Assembly: GCA_041862375.1 (NCBI GenBank)
Contig: JBGVTE010000045.1
Coordinates: 1 to 43,152, forward strand
DNA length: 43,152 nucleotides
Source of the DNA: WVZL01 sp041862375
GTDB taxonomy: Bacteria > Acidobacteriota > Aminicenantia > Aminicenantales > Aminicenantaceae
Direction: 5' to 3'
The position numbers and the translations under genes are program-made. The notes below the pieces were generated by a model. It saw only the letters and a list, made by a program, of their open reading frames with translations. It had not been told where the DNA came from and did not search any database. Below are positions 1 through 8,656 of this stretch, piece by piece. The stretch's first letter is position 1; each line of letters starts with the position of its first letter.

Positions 1-198
1 CGCTTCTTGGGTCATAAGCTTCCGAAAGAGAGAATAATCCTTTCCGCTGCGGCTGACATCTTCCCAGTGGATAACTCCGCATATTCCTTCCATATCCACA
101 GAGATAAATACTTTAAGTCCTTTCTGAACTTTTTCGGCTCTTACAAAAAATCCTAAAAACAAAAGAAGAATACACATAACAAGAATTTTTTTTCTCAT
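1..198 (-). CDS. Secreted M55-family D-aminopeptidase (DppA-like), N-terminal part only
   Basis: Partial gene running off the left edge; 66 codons are visible, starting at the ATG at 198. An AAGGAGGAAG ribosome site lies just upstream (201-210 on the plus strand). The translation begins with a hydrophobic signal peptide (MRKKILVMCILLLFLG) and continues into KVFISVDMEGICGVIHWED, followed by SRSGKDY and FRKLMTQEA. The S-V-D-M-E-G-I block is the N-terminal signature of zinc D-aminopeptidases of family M55, where the Asp and Glu bind metal. Family knowledge: these enzymes release D-amino acids or dipeptides from small peptides. The signal peptide suggests action outside the cytoplasm (inference). 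It is divergent from the homoserine dehydrogenase gene. The rest of the catalytic residues lie outside the window. Confidence 0.85.
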   Translation of the reverse strand, partial: MRKKILVMCILLLFLGFFVRAEKVQKGLKVFISVDMEGICGVIHWEDVSRSGKDYSLFRKLMTQEA

Positions 199-502
199 TT
201 CTTCCTCCTTTAAAAATACAATACGGGTTGTGACTGTTTATATAAATTTTTTTCCCCGGACATTTGCCAAAACCTTTCTTAAGAAAAAACAATCATAGAA
301 AATTGAAAATTTGAAGTCAACCGAGATAAAATAAATTCACATTCTAAAATTAATGTGCTATATTTCTCTATCAATTCAGTCCATGTAACATAGACAGCTC
401 TTTTCTCTTTGAGGAAAATAGCAATTCATAAAAAACCAAGAACAAAAACAGGAAAAATATCTCAAAAAGGAGATTTTCTATACTTCGGAGGAGGGTTTAA
501 AT
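199..502. other. Divergent intergenic region between M55 peptidase and hom
   Basis: About 300 bases without a gene. It must hold the promoters for both divergent neighbours. It is AT-rich, with a TTGGCA box on the minus strand about 65 bases upstream of the peptidase start but no convincing -10 at 17 bp. A GGAGGAGGG ribosome site at 488-496 serves the homoserine dehydrogenase gene. I see no RNA gene or riboswitch-like conserved helices here. Confidence 0.5.
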
Positions 503-1558
503 ATGGAATATAAAATATGTCTTATTGGCTGCGGAACTGTAGGACAGGGTTTCCTGGAGATTCTTTACGAAAAAAATGACTATTTGAAAGACACCTTTGA
601 CTTTGTCCTAAAAGTCGTGGCCATAAGCGATAAACTCAAAGGCTCCCTCTTGATTCCAGAGGGTATACATGTAAAGAAACTACTTGACATTATGGGACAG
701 GGGAAAAAGATAAACGAATATTTAGAGGGAAGAAATAATGAGGCAGAAGGAATGGATGCTCTGGAAATCATAGAAAAAAGTGATTCTGATATTATTGCTG
801 AATTAACGTACACGGACATTAATACAGCAGAACCGGCGACGAGCTATATAAAGAAAGCCCTTCAGACAGGAAAGCATGTAGTCACTTCAAATAAGGGACC
901 TGCTGCTCTCTATTATGGTGAATTAAAAGCACTAGCTCAAAAAAACAACCTTTTTTTCAGGATCGAGGGCACGGTAATGAGCGGGACACCAGTATTCAAT
1001 TTATTCGAGAATGGCTTTGCTGGAAACACAATTAAAGAGATTAATGGAATCCTTAATGGAACAACCAATTTTATCCTGACAAAAATGGAAGCTGACAACA
1101 TGGATTACGAAGAAGCACTCCGGTTAGCCCAGAATTTGGGCTATGCTGAAGCAGATCCCACTGCTGATGTGGAAGGTTATGATGCCTTGGCAAAAATTGT
1201 TATCCTCTCTAATGTACTCTTAGGAGGAAATATAAAGCCTGATGATGCCAAAAGAGAAGGCATTGCTTCCATCTCCAAAGAAGATGTAGCGGCAGCTAAA
1301 GGAGAAGGCTACAGGTATAAGCTCATCGCATCTACAAAAAAAGGAAATGGGCAGATAGTAGCCAGTGTCTCTCCTCAAAAACTGCCTCTTTCTGATCCCC
1401 TGGCGGGAATCATGGGAGCTAACAATGCTCTGACTTTTAACCTAGATTTACTGGGGAAAGTAACGATTCAAGGAGCTGGAGCTGGAAAAATCGAAACAGG
1501 CTATTCAATCCTTACAGATATGCTTGCCATTCACCGTCATTTTTCTAAAAACATTTGA
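503..1558 (+). CDS. hom: Homoserine dehydrogenase, short form without ACT domain
   Basis: 351 aa. An NAD(P)-binding Rossmann start carries GCGTVGQG (Gly9, Gly11, Gly14). The substrate domain holds the typical GYAEADPTADVEGYDALAK stretch (about 213-231), whose last Lys aligns with the catalytic lysine, and the end (GAGAGKIETGYSILTDML) is typical. It should interconvert L-aspartate 4-semialdehyde and L-homoserine. The usual C-terminal ACT domain is absent, so threonine feedback control through that domain is not expected. The GGAGGAGGG ribosome site supports this start. It heads a plus-strand row of amino-acid enzyme genes, separated by 214 bases from the next one. Whether it serves biosynthesis or a catabolic module cannot be told from sequence. 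Confidence 0.9.
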   Translation: MEYKICLIGCGTVGQGFLEILYEKNDYLKDTFDFVLKVVAISDKLKGSLLIPEGIHVKKLLDIMGQGKKINEYLEGRNNEAEGMDALEIIEKSDSDIIAELTYTDINTAEPATSYIKKALQTGKHVVTSNKGPAALYYGELKALAQKNNLFFRIEGTVMSGTPVFNLFENGFAGNTIKEINGILNGTTNFILTKMEADNMDYEEALRLAQNLGYAEADPTADVEGYDALAKIVILSNVLLGGNIKPDDAKREGIASISKEDVAAAKGEGYRYKLIASTKKGNGQIVASVSPQKLPLSDPLAGIMGANNALTFNLDLLGKVTIQGAGAGKIETGYSILTDMLAIHRHFSKNI

Positions 1559-1772
1559 AAAAATAAACACATCTATGATACTGCCGCACTGCGTTCGCAA
1601 TGACAAAATACAGGATAAATTTGATATAATTCTTTAAAGAACTCGCCGTGTTAGATAGGATTACTTCTCACAAAGTCCGCATGACTAAAAATCACTTAGC
1701 TTTGGCATCGCGCTTAAAATATAAAAAGGGGAAATTGTGTGAATAAAACTCGATTAGAAAAGGAGGAGAAGT

Positions 1773-3005
1773 ATGCATTTTAAGCTATTGAGCGACAAGG
1801 ATATTAAAGCCATGGATGCTCTACTGGACTCATACGGTGGACCTGAGGAAATTTCTGATAAAATAGATTCTATGAAAGATTACGAGACCAGGAAAAGAAT
1901 TGCAGGCGAAAAAGGCCTGGGGAAGATACTGGAGAAGGCTGAGGAACACGTAAAAAACTTTGCCAGAGTTGAGGACTTTGTGGAAAAAAACGGAATCACT
2001 GTTAACAAGAAAGGTACCTGTACTACTCAAGTATCCGGATTTCAGGGTGCGCGTCCCACTTTTGATTGTATAAGAAGAGTAGCAGAGAACGGGGATGTCC
2101 TCTTTCCCACAGAGATGATCTCAGTGGTGGGTTTGACTGATACCTATGTCTACGACGGTTATCTCATCGCAACCCTTGCCATGGCTGAAAATATACTCAG
2201 TGCAAGCAAGTTCTGCACGACAAATCTCCTGGGGACTCCTCTTCCGGAGGAACGATTTGCAAGGATAGAGAAAGTCACGGGTGAGAAATTCGAGAGAGCT
2301 GATGTGGGAAATGGTTTGAGCCAGATAATTCTTAAAAACATGGGCACACCTTACGGGAATCTTGGAGGGGTTGAAGTAGGAAACAACAACCACCTCGTCT
2401 ATCTTGATGGAATAACGAGGGCTGCCCTCACTACAGGAGCGAATTTCTTCCTGAATCCAAGCTGGTCAACAATTGTGGCGGCATGCTACTATGCCAGGAA
2501 AATTCCTAACCTCTCTTTCAAAATATCCATGCTCTTATCGACTCAAAACACCATTCAGTTAAGGATGCTCCTTAATATTTTTAAAGAATACCTCCGCGAC
2601 GATGGAACTACCCCAATTTACGAGATTAACATCGGAAATGCAGCCACAGCAGAAACTTTCATCCAGTGCTCTGAGGAGCTTGAATCGTCAGGGCTTCCCA
2701 AGATCTATCTCGCTGCCCATCTCAGGATAAATCCCGACTTAGGCTTGGCCACCTTCAACTGGACCGAGAACGCCTTTAAAGTCCTCGAAGCTGGAAGGGA
2801 TATAACCATCAAATATGAGAGCGACGGCGAAGCCCGTCCTTACGATACTATGGAGGCCTATTTCCTCTCAGACGAGGAAAGAAACGAAAAGGCAAGTTTA
2901 ATTGGAGATGTGATCTATCATAAGTGTGTAAGGTGTGATAAAGATGCCAAAGAAATAATGAGAAGAGGCCACGAGACCAAGTTTGCAAGAGCCTCATACA
3001 GATAA
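1773..3005 (+). CDS. Unrecognised 410-aa protein of the hom/PLP cluster
   Basis: I do not recognise the family. The protein is 410 aa, soluble (no signal peptide or membrane helix) and of normal composition. AAAGGAGGAG directly upstream of the ATG gives a firm start. Segments that look conserved or active-site-like are GTCTTQVSGFQGARPTFDC (about 86-104), EVGNNNHLVYLDGITRAA, HLRINPDLGLATFNWTEN, and a C-terminal CVRC. The gene sits between homoserine dehydrogenase and an SDR-like protein, cupin and PLP enzymes, on the same strand. Inference: an enzyme of the same amino-acid or keto-acid module. No function is claimed. Confidence 0.8.
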   Translation: MHFKLLSDKDIKAMDALLDSYGGPEEISDKIDSMKDYETRKRIAGEKGLGKILEKAEEHVKNFARVEDFVEKNGITVNKKGTCTTQVSGFQGARPTFDCIRRVAENGDVLFPTEMISVVGLTDTYVYDGYLIATLAMAENILSASKFCTTNLLGTPLPEERFARIEKVTGEKFERADVGNGLSQIILKNMGTPYGNLGGVEVGNNNHLVYLDGITRAALTTGANFFLNPSWSTIVAACYYARKIPNLSFKISMLLSTQNTIQLRMLLNIFKEYLRDDGTTPIYEINIGNAATAETFIQCSEELESSGLPKIYLAAHLRINPDLGLATFNWTENAFKVLEAGRDITIKYESDGEARPYDTMEAYFLSDEERNEKASLIGDVIYHKCVRCDKDAKEIMRRGHETKFARASYR

Positions 3006-3046
3006 TAGAATACAGAAATAGAATGCCAGACAACCGGGAGTGATGC

Positions 3047-3838
3047 ATGGACTTAGGAATCAAGGATAAAATTGCTTTGGTAGCAGCCTCGAGTAAGGGG
3101 CTCGGAAAAGCAGTGGCGCTTCAGCTATCACGAGAAGGAGCAAAGGTGGTAATTTGTGCAAGGGGTAAAGAACAGCTTTTTAATACCAGGGATGAAATTG
3201 CCGCGGAAACAGGAGTCGTAGTGAGGGCTTATGTAGCTGACGTCACGGACAGGAAACAGGTCAATGGATTGGTAGAAAATGTCGTGGATGAATTCTCAAC
3301 TGTGGATATACTGGTCTGCAATGCCGGTGGCCCACCTTCTGGATTAGCTGATGCATTTACTCTGAAAGATTATCAGGATGCTTTAGAGCTTAATCTCCTG
3401 AGCACCGTGAACCTCTGCTACGAAGTTATTCCCTTGATGAAGAAACAGAAGTGGGGAAGGATTATTACCATGACCTCAGTAGCAGCTAAACAGCCTATAG
3501 ACACACTCATCCTCTCCAACACTGCAAGGTCAGGTGTTTTGGGATTTTCTAAATCCCTCTCAAATCAACTTGCACCTTACGGCATCACTGTGAATTCAGT
3601 CTGTCCAGGATACATGAAAACAGAGAGAGTGGAAAACCTGGCCAAATCCTTCGAGGAAAGCGGAAAGGGTCGAGTCGAGGATTTTTATGAGAACATTGAA
3701 AAAACTATCCCGATGGGAAGGCTTGGCCGTCCTGAAGAGCTTGGTTCGGTAATTGCTTTCCTTGCTTCAGAAGGAGCCGCTTACATAACTGGAGTGGCTT
3801 TACAGGTAGACGGAGGCTTTATCAAGGCCTTGTTTTAA
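3047..3838 (+). CDS. SDR-family protein with atypical active site (BKR-like)
   Basis: 263 aa with an SDR Rossmann fold. The nucleotide loop is ASSKGLGKA near residue 15 and the NAG motif appears as CNAGGPPSG. The end (AAYITGVALQVDGGF) is typical of FabG-like reductases. The catalytic YxxxK motif is missing: where YSASK is expected the sequence reads SNTARSGVLGFSKSL. This matches the known SDR subgroup described as beta-ketoacyl-ACP-reductase-like but lacking the perfect cofactor motif and tetrad. It may use different chemistry or be non-catalytic (inference). It is followed after 14 bases by the cupin gene, so probably cotranscribed. Confidence 0.85.
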   Translation: MDLGIKDKIALVAASSKGLGKAVALQLSREGAKVVICARGKEQLFNTRDEIAAETGVVVRAYVADVTDRKQVNGLVENVVDEFSTVDILVCNAGGPPSGLADAFTLKDYQDALELNLLSTVNLCYEVIPLMKKQKWGRIITMTSVAAKQPIDTLILSNTARSGVLGFSKSLSNQLAPYGITVNSVCPGYMKTERVENLAKSFEESGKGRVEDFYENIEKTIPMGRLGRPEELGSVIAFLASEGAAYITGVALQVDGGFIKALF

Positions 3839-3852
3839 AAAGGAAGGGTCAT

Positions 3853-4212
3853 ATGAAAAATTACATGAAACAATGGGAAGGAACTCCCTTTCCTGATTTA
3901 ATAAGAAATCTTCCGGAAATCGATATCCCTTTTAAAGGAATACGGGGCTGGCTTCTTCAGAGTACTGATAAGCAGGCTGTGTTTTTTGATATTGAGCCTG
4001 TAGGTGTAGTACCTCCCCATTCTCATTGCGCCCAATGGGGAATTACGATCGAAGGCGAGATGAAATTGACAATAGGAGACAAAACTCAAGTGTACCAAAA
4101 GGGCGATTGGTATTTTATTCCGGAGGGAGTTGTGCATTCAGCAACTTTTCTTTCAAGAGTACAAGTAATAGATATATTTGACGATGCAGAACGCTATAAG
4201 ATAAAAGAGTAA
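3853..4212 (+). CDS. Small cupin-domain protein
   Basis: 119 aa, a single cupin barrel. Motif 1 appears as PPHSHCAQWGITIEGEMKLTIG, with metal-binding-type His, His and Glu, and motif 2 as the region around WYFIPEGVVHSA. AAGGAAGGG precedes the ATG. Cupins of this size are metal-dependent isomerases, dioxygenases or ligand sensors; the sequence does not decide which. The stop is 3 bases before the next ATG, so it is probably translated together with the aminotransferase. The position suggests a role on an intermediate of the same pathway (inference). Confidence 0.8.
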   Translation: MKNYMKQWEGTPFPDLIRNLPEIDIPFKGIRGWLLQSTDKQAVFFDIEPVGVVPPHSHCAQWGITIEGEMKLTIGDKTQVYQKGDWYFIPEGVVHSATFLSRVQVIDIFDDAERYKIKE

Positions 4213-4215
4213 AGG

Positions 4216-5442
4216 ATGAAGTCACTATTTACTCCTATCATGAGTGAATTCGAGGGCTATGCCATCGGCAAAATGCTTCGGTTCATCACCGATGCCGAAA
4301 TAATCTCTTTTGCAGGGGGACTGCCAAGCGGTGATGTTTTTCCCCTGGATATCATTCAAAAGGCTGCTGAGAAATCATTAAAAGAGGATTGGCGCCATGT
4401 ACTTCAATATTCTCCCATTACAGGCGAAAAAGAATTGATGGAGGCAATAATAGATTACCTCAAGAAAGATAACATCTTTATCAATCCTGAAAACATTATG
4501 ATAACTACTTCGGGCCAGCACGGACTGGATCTAGTGGGAAGATTGTTCCTGGAACCAAAAGATACAATCGTAATAGACCTGCCTACATTCGGAGGCGCAT
4601 TAACAGCTTTTGAGATGGAAGACGCCCAGTACATTGCCAGAGATATAGAGGAAGATGGGTCTGATGTTAAAGGGCTGGAGGAAGGAATAAAGGATTCTAT
4701 TTCTGAAGGCAAAAAGCCTAAATTCATCTACGTGGTTCCAGACTTTCAGAACCCATCTGGAATAACACTGAGTCTTGAGAAAAGACATGCCCTTCTTTCA
4801 ATGAGTAAGAAATACGGCATTCCTCTTGTGGAGGATAGTCCTTACAGGGAACTCAGGTACAGCGGTGAACACATGCCTTCCATTTATTCCCTGGATAAAA
4901 ACGAGGGGAATGTGATAGGCCTTTATACCTTTTCTAAGATACTCTGTCCGGGTATTAGAGTCGGTTTCAACATAGGCCCCCCTGAAGTGATAGAGAAATT
5001 CTCATACATAAAGGGAGCCAATATCCTCAACACACCCAAGCTTAACCAGGACATCTGTACTGCATTTTTACAGGAATACGATTTGGACACCCACTTCAAC
5101 AAAGCAAGACAGTACTACTCTGAAAAACTACTTTTTTTCCTTGAGGCTATGGAAGAGAACTTCCCTGAAGATATGGGAGTAAGATGGACAAAACCTGAAG
5201 GAGGCTTGTTTCTGTGGATTACTGTGCCAGAAGAAATAAACACCCTGGAGCTTTTCTGCATGGCCATTGAGGAAAAAGTTGCTTTTGTCCCTGGTGAGGT
5301 TTGTTATCCGAAAGGTTATCGCCGGTATAATACTATGAGGATCAACTTCTCTTTCCCAACGAAGGAGCAGATTATAGAAGGAGTGAAAAGACTGAGCTCA
5401 GTGATAAAAAAATATAAGGTTAAGAAAATAAAAAATAATTAA
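4216..5442 (+). CDS. PLP-dependent aminotransferase, class I/II (2-aminoadipate-transaminase-like)
   Basis: 408 aa, fold-type-I aminotransferase. Visible landmarks are FAGGLPSGDVFP near the N terminus, QYSPITGEKEL, the cofactor-contacting VPDFQNPSGITLS, EDSPYRELRY, and the Schiff-base lysine in YTFSKILCPGIRVGF (Lys241), with a C-terminal MRINFSFP. These are typical of the LysN/2-aminoadipate and aromatic/branched-chain group of multi-substrate aminotransferases. Substrate cannot be assigned from sequence. Cytoplasmic. It starts 3 bases after the cupin stop; AAAGGATG overlaps the start region. Neighbouring genes suggest an alpha-keto/amino acid step in a homoserine- or methionine-related route. 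Confidence 0.88.
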   Translation: MKSLFTPIMSEFEGYAIGKMLRFITDAEIISFAGGLPSGDVFPLDIIQKAAEKSLKEDWRHVLQYSPITGEKELMEAIIDYLKKDNIFINPENIMITTSGQHGLDLVGRLFLEPKDTIVIDLPTFGGALTAFEMEDAQYIARDIEEDGSDVKGLEEGIKDSISEGKKPKFIYVVPDFQNPSGITLSLEKRHALLSMSKKYGIPLVEDSPYRELRYSGEHMPSIYSLDKNEGNVIGLYTFSKILCPGIRVGFNIGPPEVIEKFSYIKGANILNTPKLNQDICTAFLQEYDLDTHFNKARQYYSEKLLFFLEAMEENFPEDMGVRWTKPEGGLFLWITVPEEINTLELFCMAIEEKVAFVPGEVCYPKGYRRYNTMRINFSFPTKEQIIEGVKRLSSVIKKYKVKKIKNN

Positions 5443-5468
5443 CATTATAACAAGATAATGGAGGAATA

Positions 5469-6875
5469 ATGAGTGATAATCAAGAGTACGGGCCAGGTAT
5501 TATGAAATATATTGAAAAAGCCAAAAAACTCTCAGCTCAAAAAGACGAACAGCTCAGCCGGATTAAAAAACTCAAATTTGACACTATTGCTGTTCATGGT
5601 CTCTACACGACAGAGGAAGCTCTTCGAGAAAATCAAGGAGCTGTAATAGAACCTCTGTATCTTTCTACATCCCAGGCCTACCGTGATTCAGATGAGCTGG
5701 AGGCTGCACTTGCTTACCTGATTCCAACCTGGTGCTATACCCGAATCGCCAATCCTACAACGTATTACCTTGAATGGGTTCTAGCCTTGTTAGAAGGCTA
5801 CCAGACTGGCTATGAAACATCTTGTCTTGTGACTGCTTCGGGGATGTCAGCCATAGCGGCAGCCGTAGACCCTTTTCTCGTTAAGCAAAAAGAAGGGGAA
5901 GAAAAAATAAATTTTGTATCTTCCGTGCAGCTCTATGGCGGCACATTCCAGCACTTCTCAGTCAGGAAAATGAAAGAAAGAGGAATAGAAGTACGCTGGA
6001 TTGCTCATCAAGAAGATATGGAAGAGTGGAAGGCAAAAATAGATGAAAACACCCGATTTTTATATTCAGAGGCACCGAGCAACCCTCAGCAATCTTTCTG
6101 CGATGTCAAAGCTCTTTCGGATCTGGCTCATTCCTGGGAAATCCCTTTCATCATTGATGCCACCTGTGCTACGCCTGCCTTGATGCGCCCCATTGCTTAT
6201 GGGGCGGACATTGTTATTCACTCTCTGACTAAAAGCATTACCTCAAGCGGCCTGGCTATTGGAGGAGCTTTAATCAGCCGTAAACCCATAGTAACCAAAA
6301 TAAAAAATGATGATCCCCTTTTTAAAGAAAGCTTTGCTGAGTACGTGAAGTTTTTCCCTTACAGGGATAATGGGCCCGCAGCTTCTCCTTTAAATGCTCT
6401 TTTCGCACTGAATGACCTGCGCACTCTGCGTTCCAAGATGGACTTGGTGAGTGCAAATTGCGAGAAAGTTTCTCAATTCCTCAGCCAGCACCCTCGCATT
6501 TACCAGGTAGATTACCTCGGATTACCTAACTTTCCTCTCCATGCTCTGGCGAAAAAATACATGAAACTCGTAGATTCAGATGACGGAAAGGGCAATGAAG
6601 TAAACCGCTACGGCCATCTTCTCAGTTTTCGAGTGGATGGACCACCTGAAAACGCCCGTAAGGCTTTTGACAGCCTCAAGCTCATCTTCAGGGCTACCGA
6701 TTTAGGCCGCATCAAAAGTGTGGCCACTATTCCCGCTATCTCCACTCACCAGCAACAGGGAGAGGAAGCCCGCCAGATGGCTGATATTCCCCCTCAATTG
6801 ATACGACTTTGTGTGGGAGCAGAAGATCCTGAAGACATTATTGCTGACCTCGACCAGGCCTTAGGCTCTCTTTAA
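5469..6875 (+). CDS. Cys/Met-metabolism PLP enzyme (cystathionine gamma-synthase/methionine gamma-lyase family)
   Basis: 468 aa, longer than the usual 380-430 because of a charged N-terminal extension of about 35 residues. Family landmarks are KFDTIAVHGLY, PLYLSTSQAYRD, YTRIANPTTYYLE, the PLP-stacking SVQLYGGTFQHF, DATCATPALM, and the Schiff-base lysine in HSLTKS (Lys255), then RFSVGAE-like LIRLCVGAEDPEDI at the end. The family covers cystathionine gamma-synthase, beta-lyase, O-acetylhomoserine sulfhydrylase and methionine gamma-lyase, and members cannot be told apart here. GGAGGAATA precedes the ATG. With homoserine dehydrogenase upstream, a homoserine/Met-type substrate is plausible (inference). 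Confidence 0.85.
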   Translation: MSDNQEYGPGIMKYIEKAKKLSAQKDEQLSRIKKLKFDTIAVHGLYTTEEALRENQGAVIEPLYLSTSQAYRDSDELEAALAYLIPTWCYTRIANPTTYYLEWVLALLEGYQTGYETSCLVTASGMSAIAAAVDPFLVKQKEGEEKINFVSSVQLYGGTFQHFSVRKMKERGIEVRWIAHQEDMEEWKAKIDENTRFLYSEAPSNPQQSFCDVKALSDLAHSWEIPFIIDATCATPALMRPIAYGADIVIHSLTKSITSSGLAIGGALISRKPIVTKIKNDDPLFKESFAEYVKFFPYRDNGPAASPLNALFALNDLRTLRSKMDLVSANCEKVSQFLSQHPRIYQVDYLGLPNFPLHALAKKYMKLVDSDDGKGNEVNRYGHLLSFRVDGPPENARKAFDSLKLIFRATDLGRIKSVATIPAISTHQQQGEEARQMADIPPQLIRLCVGAEDPEDIIADLDQALGSL

Positions 6876-6961
6876 TAAATCATTATTTAATAAGTCATTA
6901 TTCATTATTTGGACGCGGCCCCAAATTATTTTCATTCGTGGTATGCTATAATGGCTCTGAT

Positions 6962-8161
6962 ATGGATGATCCGTACAATTTGCATGAACTGAAATCTGTA
7001 TGGGAAAAGCATGCCCGCCATGATCCCTTGTGGGCCATTCTAAGCTACCCTCAACAAAAAGGGCGGAAATGGCAGATGGCGCACTTCTTCCGTACGGGAG
7101 AGATGGAAATTGACTGCCTGGTAGGACAAATGACAAAACTGAGGAAACCGGCAGAGCGAGTCCGGGCTCTCGATTTCGGTTGTGGGGTGGGACGGCTTTC
7201 ACAACCCTTGTGTCGATACTTCCGGGAGGTAATCGGTGTCGACATTTCCCCAACAATGATCAGCCTTGCCAATGCCTTAAACCAGTACGGTGAACAATGC
7301 CGGTATATCCAGAATGATCGCGACAACCTGAGCATGCTTCCCGACGATTCCATCGATCTTGTTTATAGCAATATCGTGTTGCAGCATATCCCGCCCTATA
7401 CGGCCAAAGAATACATCCGTGAGTTTTTACGTATCGCCAAGGCCGACGGAATCGTTATCTTCCAGCTTCCATCCCACCGAAAACCAGTATCGAATGCTAC
7501 GGAAAAACCTCAGGCCATGCCGGTTGAAGCTTACCAGGCCCGCATACTGGCATTAAGCGAGCCTTCCCGCCGGATTCTTCCCGGCCAGAGCGCCACGATC
7601 CCGCTCCGCATCATCAATGATACACCGCTGTCGTGGAGAACCAATGCTGTCTCCCCGCTTCGTTGTGGTAACCATTGGCTGAATGCCGACAACGACGTAT
7701 CTGTAATATTTGACGATGGTCGTGTCGATATTCCTGACGGCCTGGAAGCCGGTCAATCATGCATCGTTGACTTAACGGTCACCGCCCCCGAAGCACCTGG
7801 TGAATACATCTGTGAAATCGATGTAGTACATGAACTCATTTCCTGGTTTAAAGTCTACGGCTCACCAACTCTTCATTTTCCGGTCACAGTTTCAGTGACG
7901 GATAGTGTCACACTGGGTAAGCCAGCGATTCCTTATAAAAAGAAAAAACAACCTGATACTACCTTCCCCGAAATTGAGCAGTTGTTACCGGAAACAACTG
8001 AGGAACCACCTCCTTACAGTGTGTTCGGCATCCCCAAAAAAGAAGTATCTGAATTGATCCGGCGGCAGGGTGGACACATCCTGCACATCGAGACGGATGG
8101 TCGAACCGGCATTGACTGGGTGGCTTATCTTTACTTCGTTTCTCCGTCTCTTTCCCGATAA
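6962..8161 (+). CDS. SAM-dependent methyltransferase fused to a beta-sandwich domain
   Basis: 399 aa from the ATG at 6962; an in-frame GTG at 6938 would add 8 residues. The class I methyltransferase part has motif I as ALDFGCGVGRLSQ, then VIGVDISPTMI and DLVYSNIVLQHIP. It is followed (about 180-300) by an Ig-like beta-sandwich (LRIINDTPLSWRT, GNHWL, APGEY, VHELISWF), as in surface-polysaccharide biosynthesis proteins, and a C-terminal tail. No Shine-Dalgarno is visible. TATAAT at 6947-6952 places a transcript start at about the ATG, though no good -35 is seen. GC is visibly richer than in both neighbours, suggesting transfer. Substrate unknown; a glycan or lipid head group is a guess. Confidence 0.8.
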   Translation: MDDPYNLHELKSVWEKHARHDPLWAILSYPQQKGRKWQMAHFFRTGEMEIDCLVGQMTKLRKPAERVRALDFGCGVGRLSQPLCRYFREVIGVDISPTMISLANALNQYGEQCRYIQNDRDNLSMLPDDSIDLVYSNIVLQHIPPYTAKEYIREFLRIAKADGIVIFQLPSHRKPVSNATEKPQAMPVEAYQARILALSEPSRRILPGQSATIPLRIINDTPLSWRTNAVSPLRCGNHWLNADNDVSVIFDDGRVDIPDGLEAGQSCIVDLTVTAPEAPGEYICEIDVVHELISWFKVYGSPTLHFPVTVSVTDSVTLGKPAIPYKKKKQPDTTFPEIEQLLPETTEEPPPYSVFGIPKKEVSELIRRQGGHILHIETDGRTGIDWVAYLYFVSPSLSR

Positions 8162-8656
8162 GTGCTCAATTTGCGCCGTCAAATGGTTTAAGATCAACTC
8201 GTCAATTTCCTTTTACACACTATCGTATCTCTTTTTCTCCTCCAAATCCTACTTCACTCTTTCACTTCTTTCCAGCCTTCTATTCTAACGCCCACAGAGG
8301 CAAGATACGCAAGGCCGGAGTCTCTCCCCCTCCTCAAATCCTCCAGCATGAACTCCTTATGGCTGCTAAGGAAAGAGACGAATACTTCTGAATGCGTCCG
8401 TGAATGCTTTCTTACTTTTAAGATCAGAACGCCGCAATGCATCAAGGGCCTCAGTAACAATCTGAAGTGGGAACCTATCTGGTTGGCGGAACATCTTTTA
8501 ATCGATGAGGAGGAATGATAAGAGGGAAAAATATTTATTTTAAAATTTATACTGAATTACTTAATAATTTGACAATCTATTCATTCGTTACCTATCCTCA
8601 CAAACATAATAACGAATCAGATTTGTATATTTGGTTCTTTTTAATCTTCCTGTGAT
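8162..8656. other. Gene-free stretch with possible decayed ORF
   Basis: About 500 bases without a convincing gene. On the minus strand, an ORF beginning MFRQPDRFPLQ near 8493 reads 42 codons to a stop. The neighbouring frame then continues (SSHKEFMLEDLRRGRD to KEVKE) to about 8254. Together these look like one frameshifted relic of unknown family. On the plus strand a 46-codon ORF at 8515-8655 has a good GAGGAGGA site but an unremarkable, Asn/Ile/Phe-rich product and is probably chance. No RNA gene or repeat recognised. Confidence 0.35.

Noticed and set aside
1570..1605. CTGCCGCACTGCGTTCGCAATGACA, a word resembling dispersed palindromic repeats of other bacteria
   Set aside because: Only one copy is seen in the window, so repeat status cannot be supported.
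8515..8655. 46-codon plus-strand ORF with a good ribosome-like site
   Set aside because: The product is short, with random-looking Asn/Ile/Phe-rich composition and no neighbour context; probably chance.
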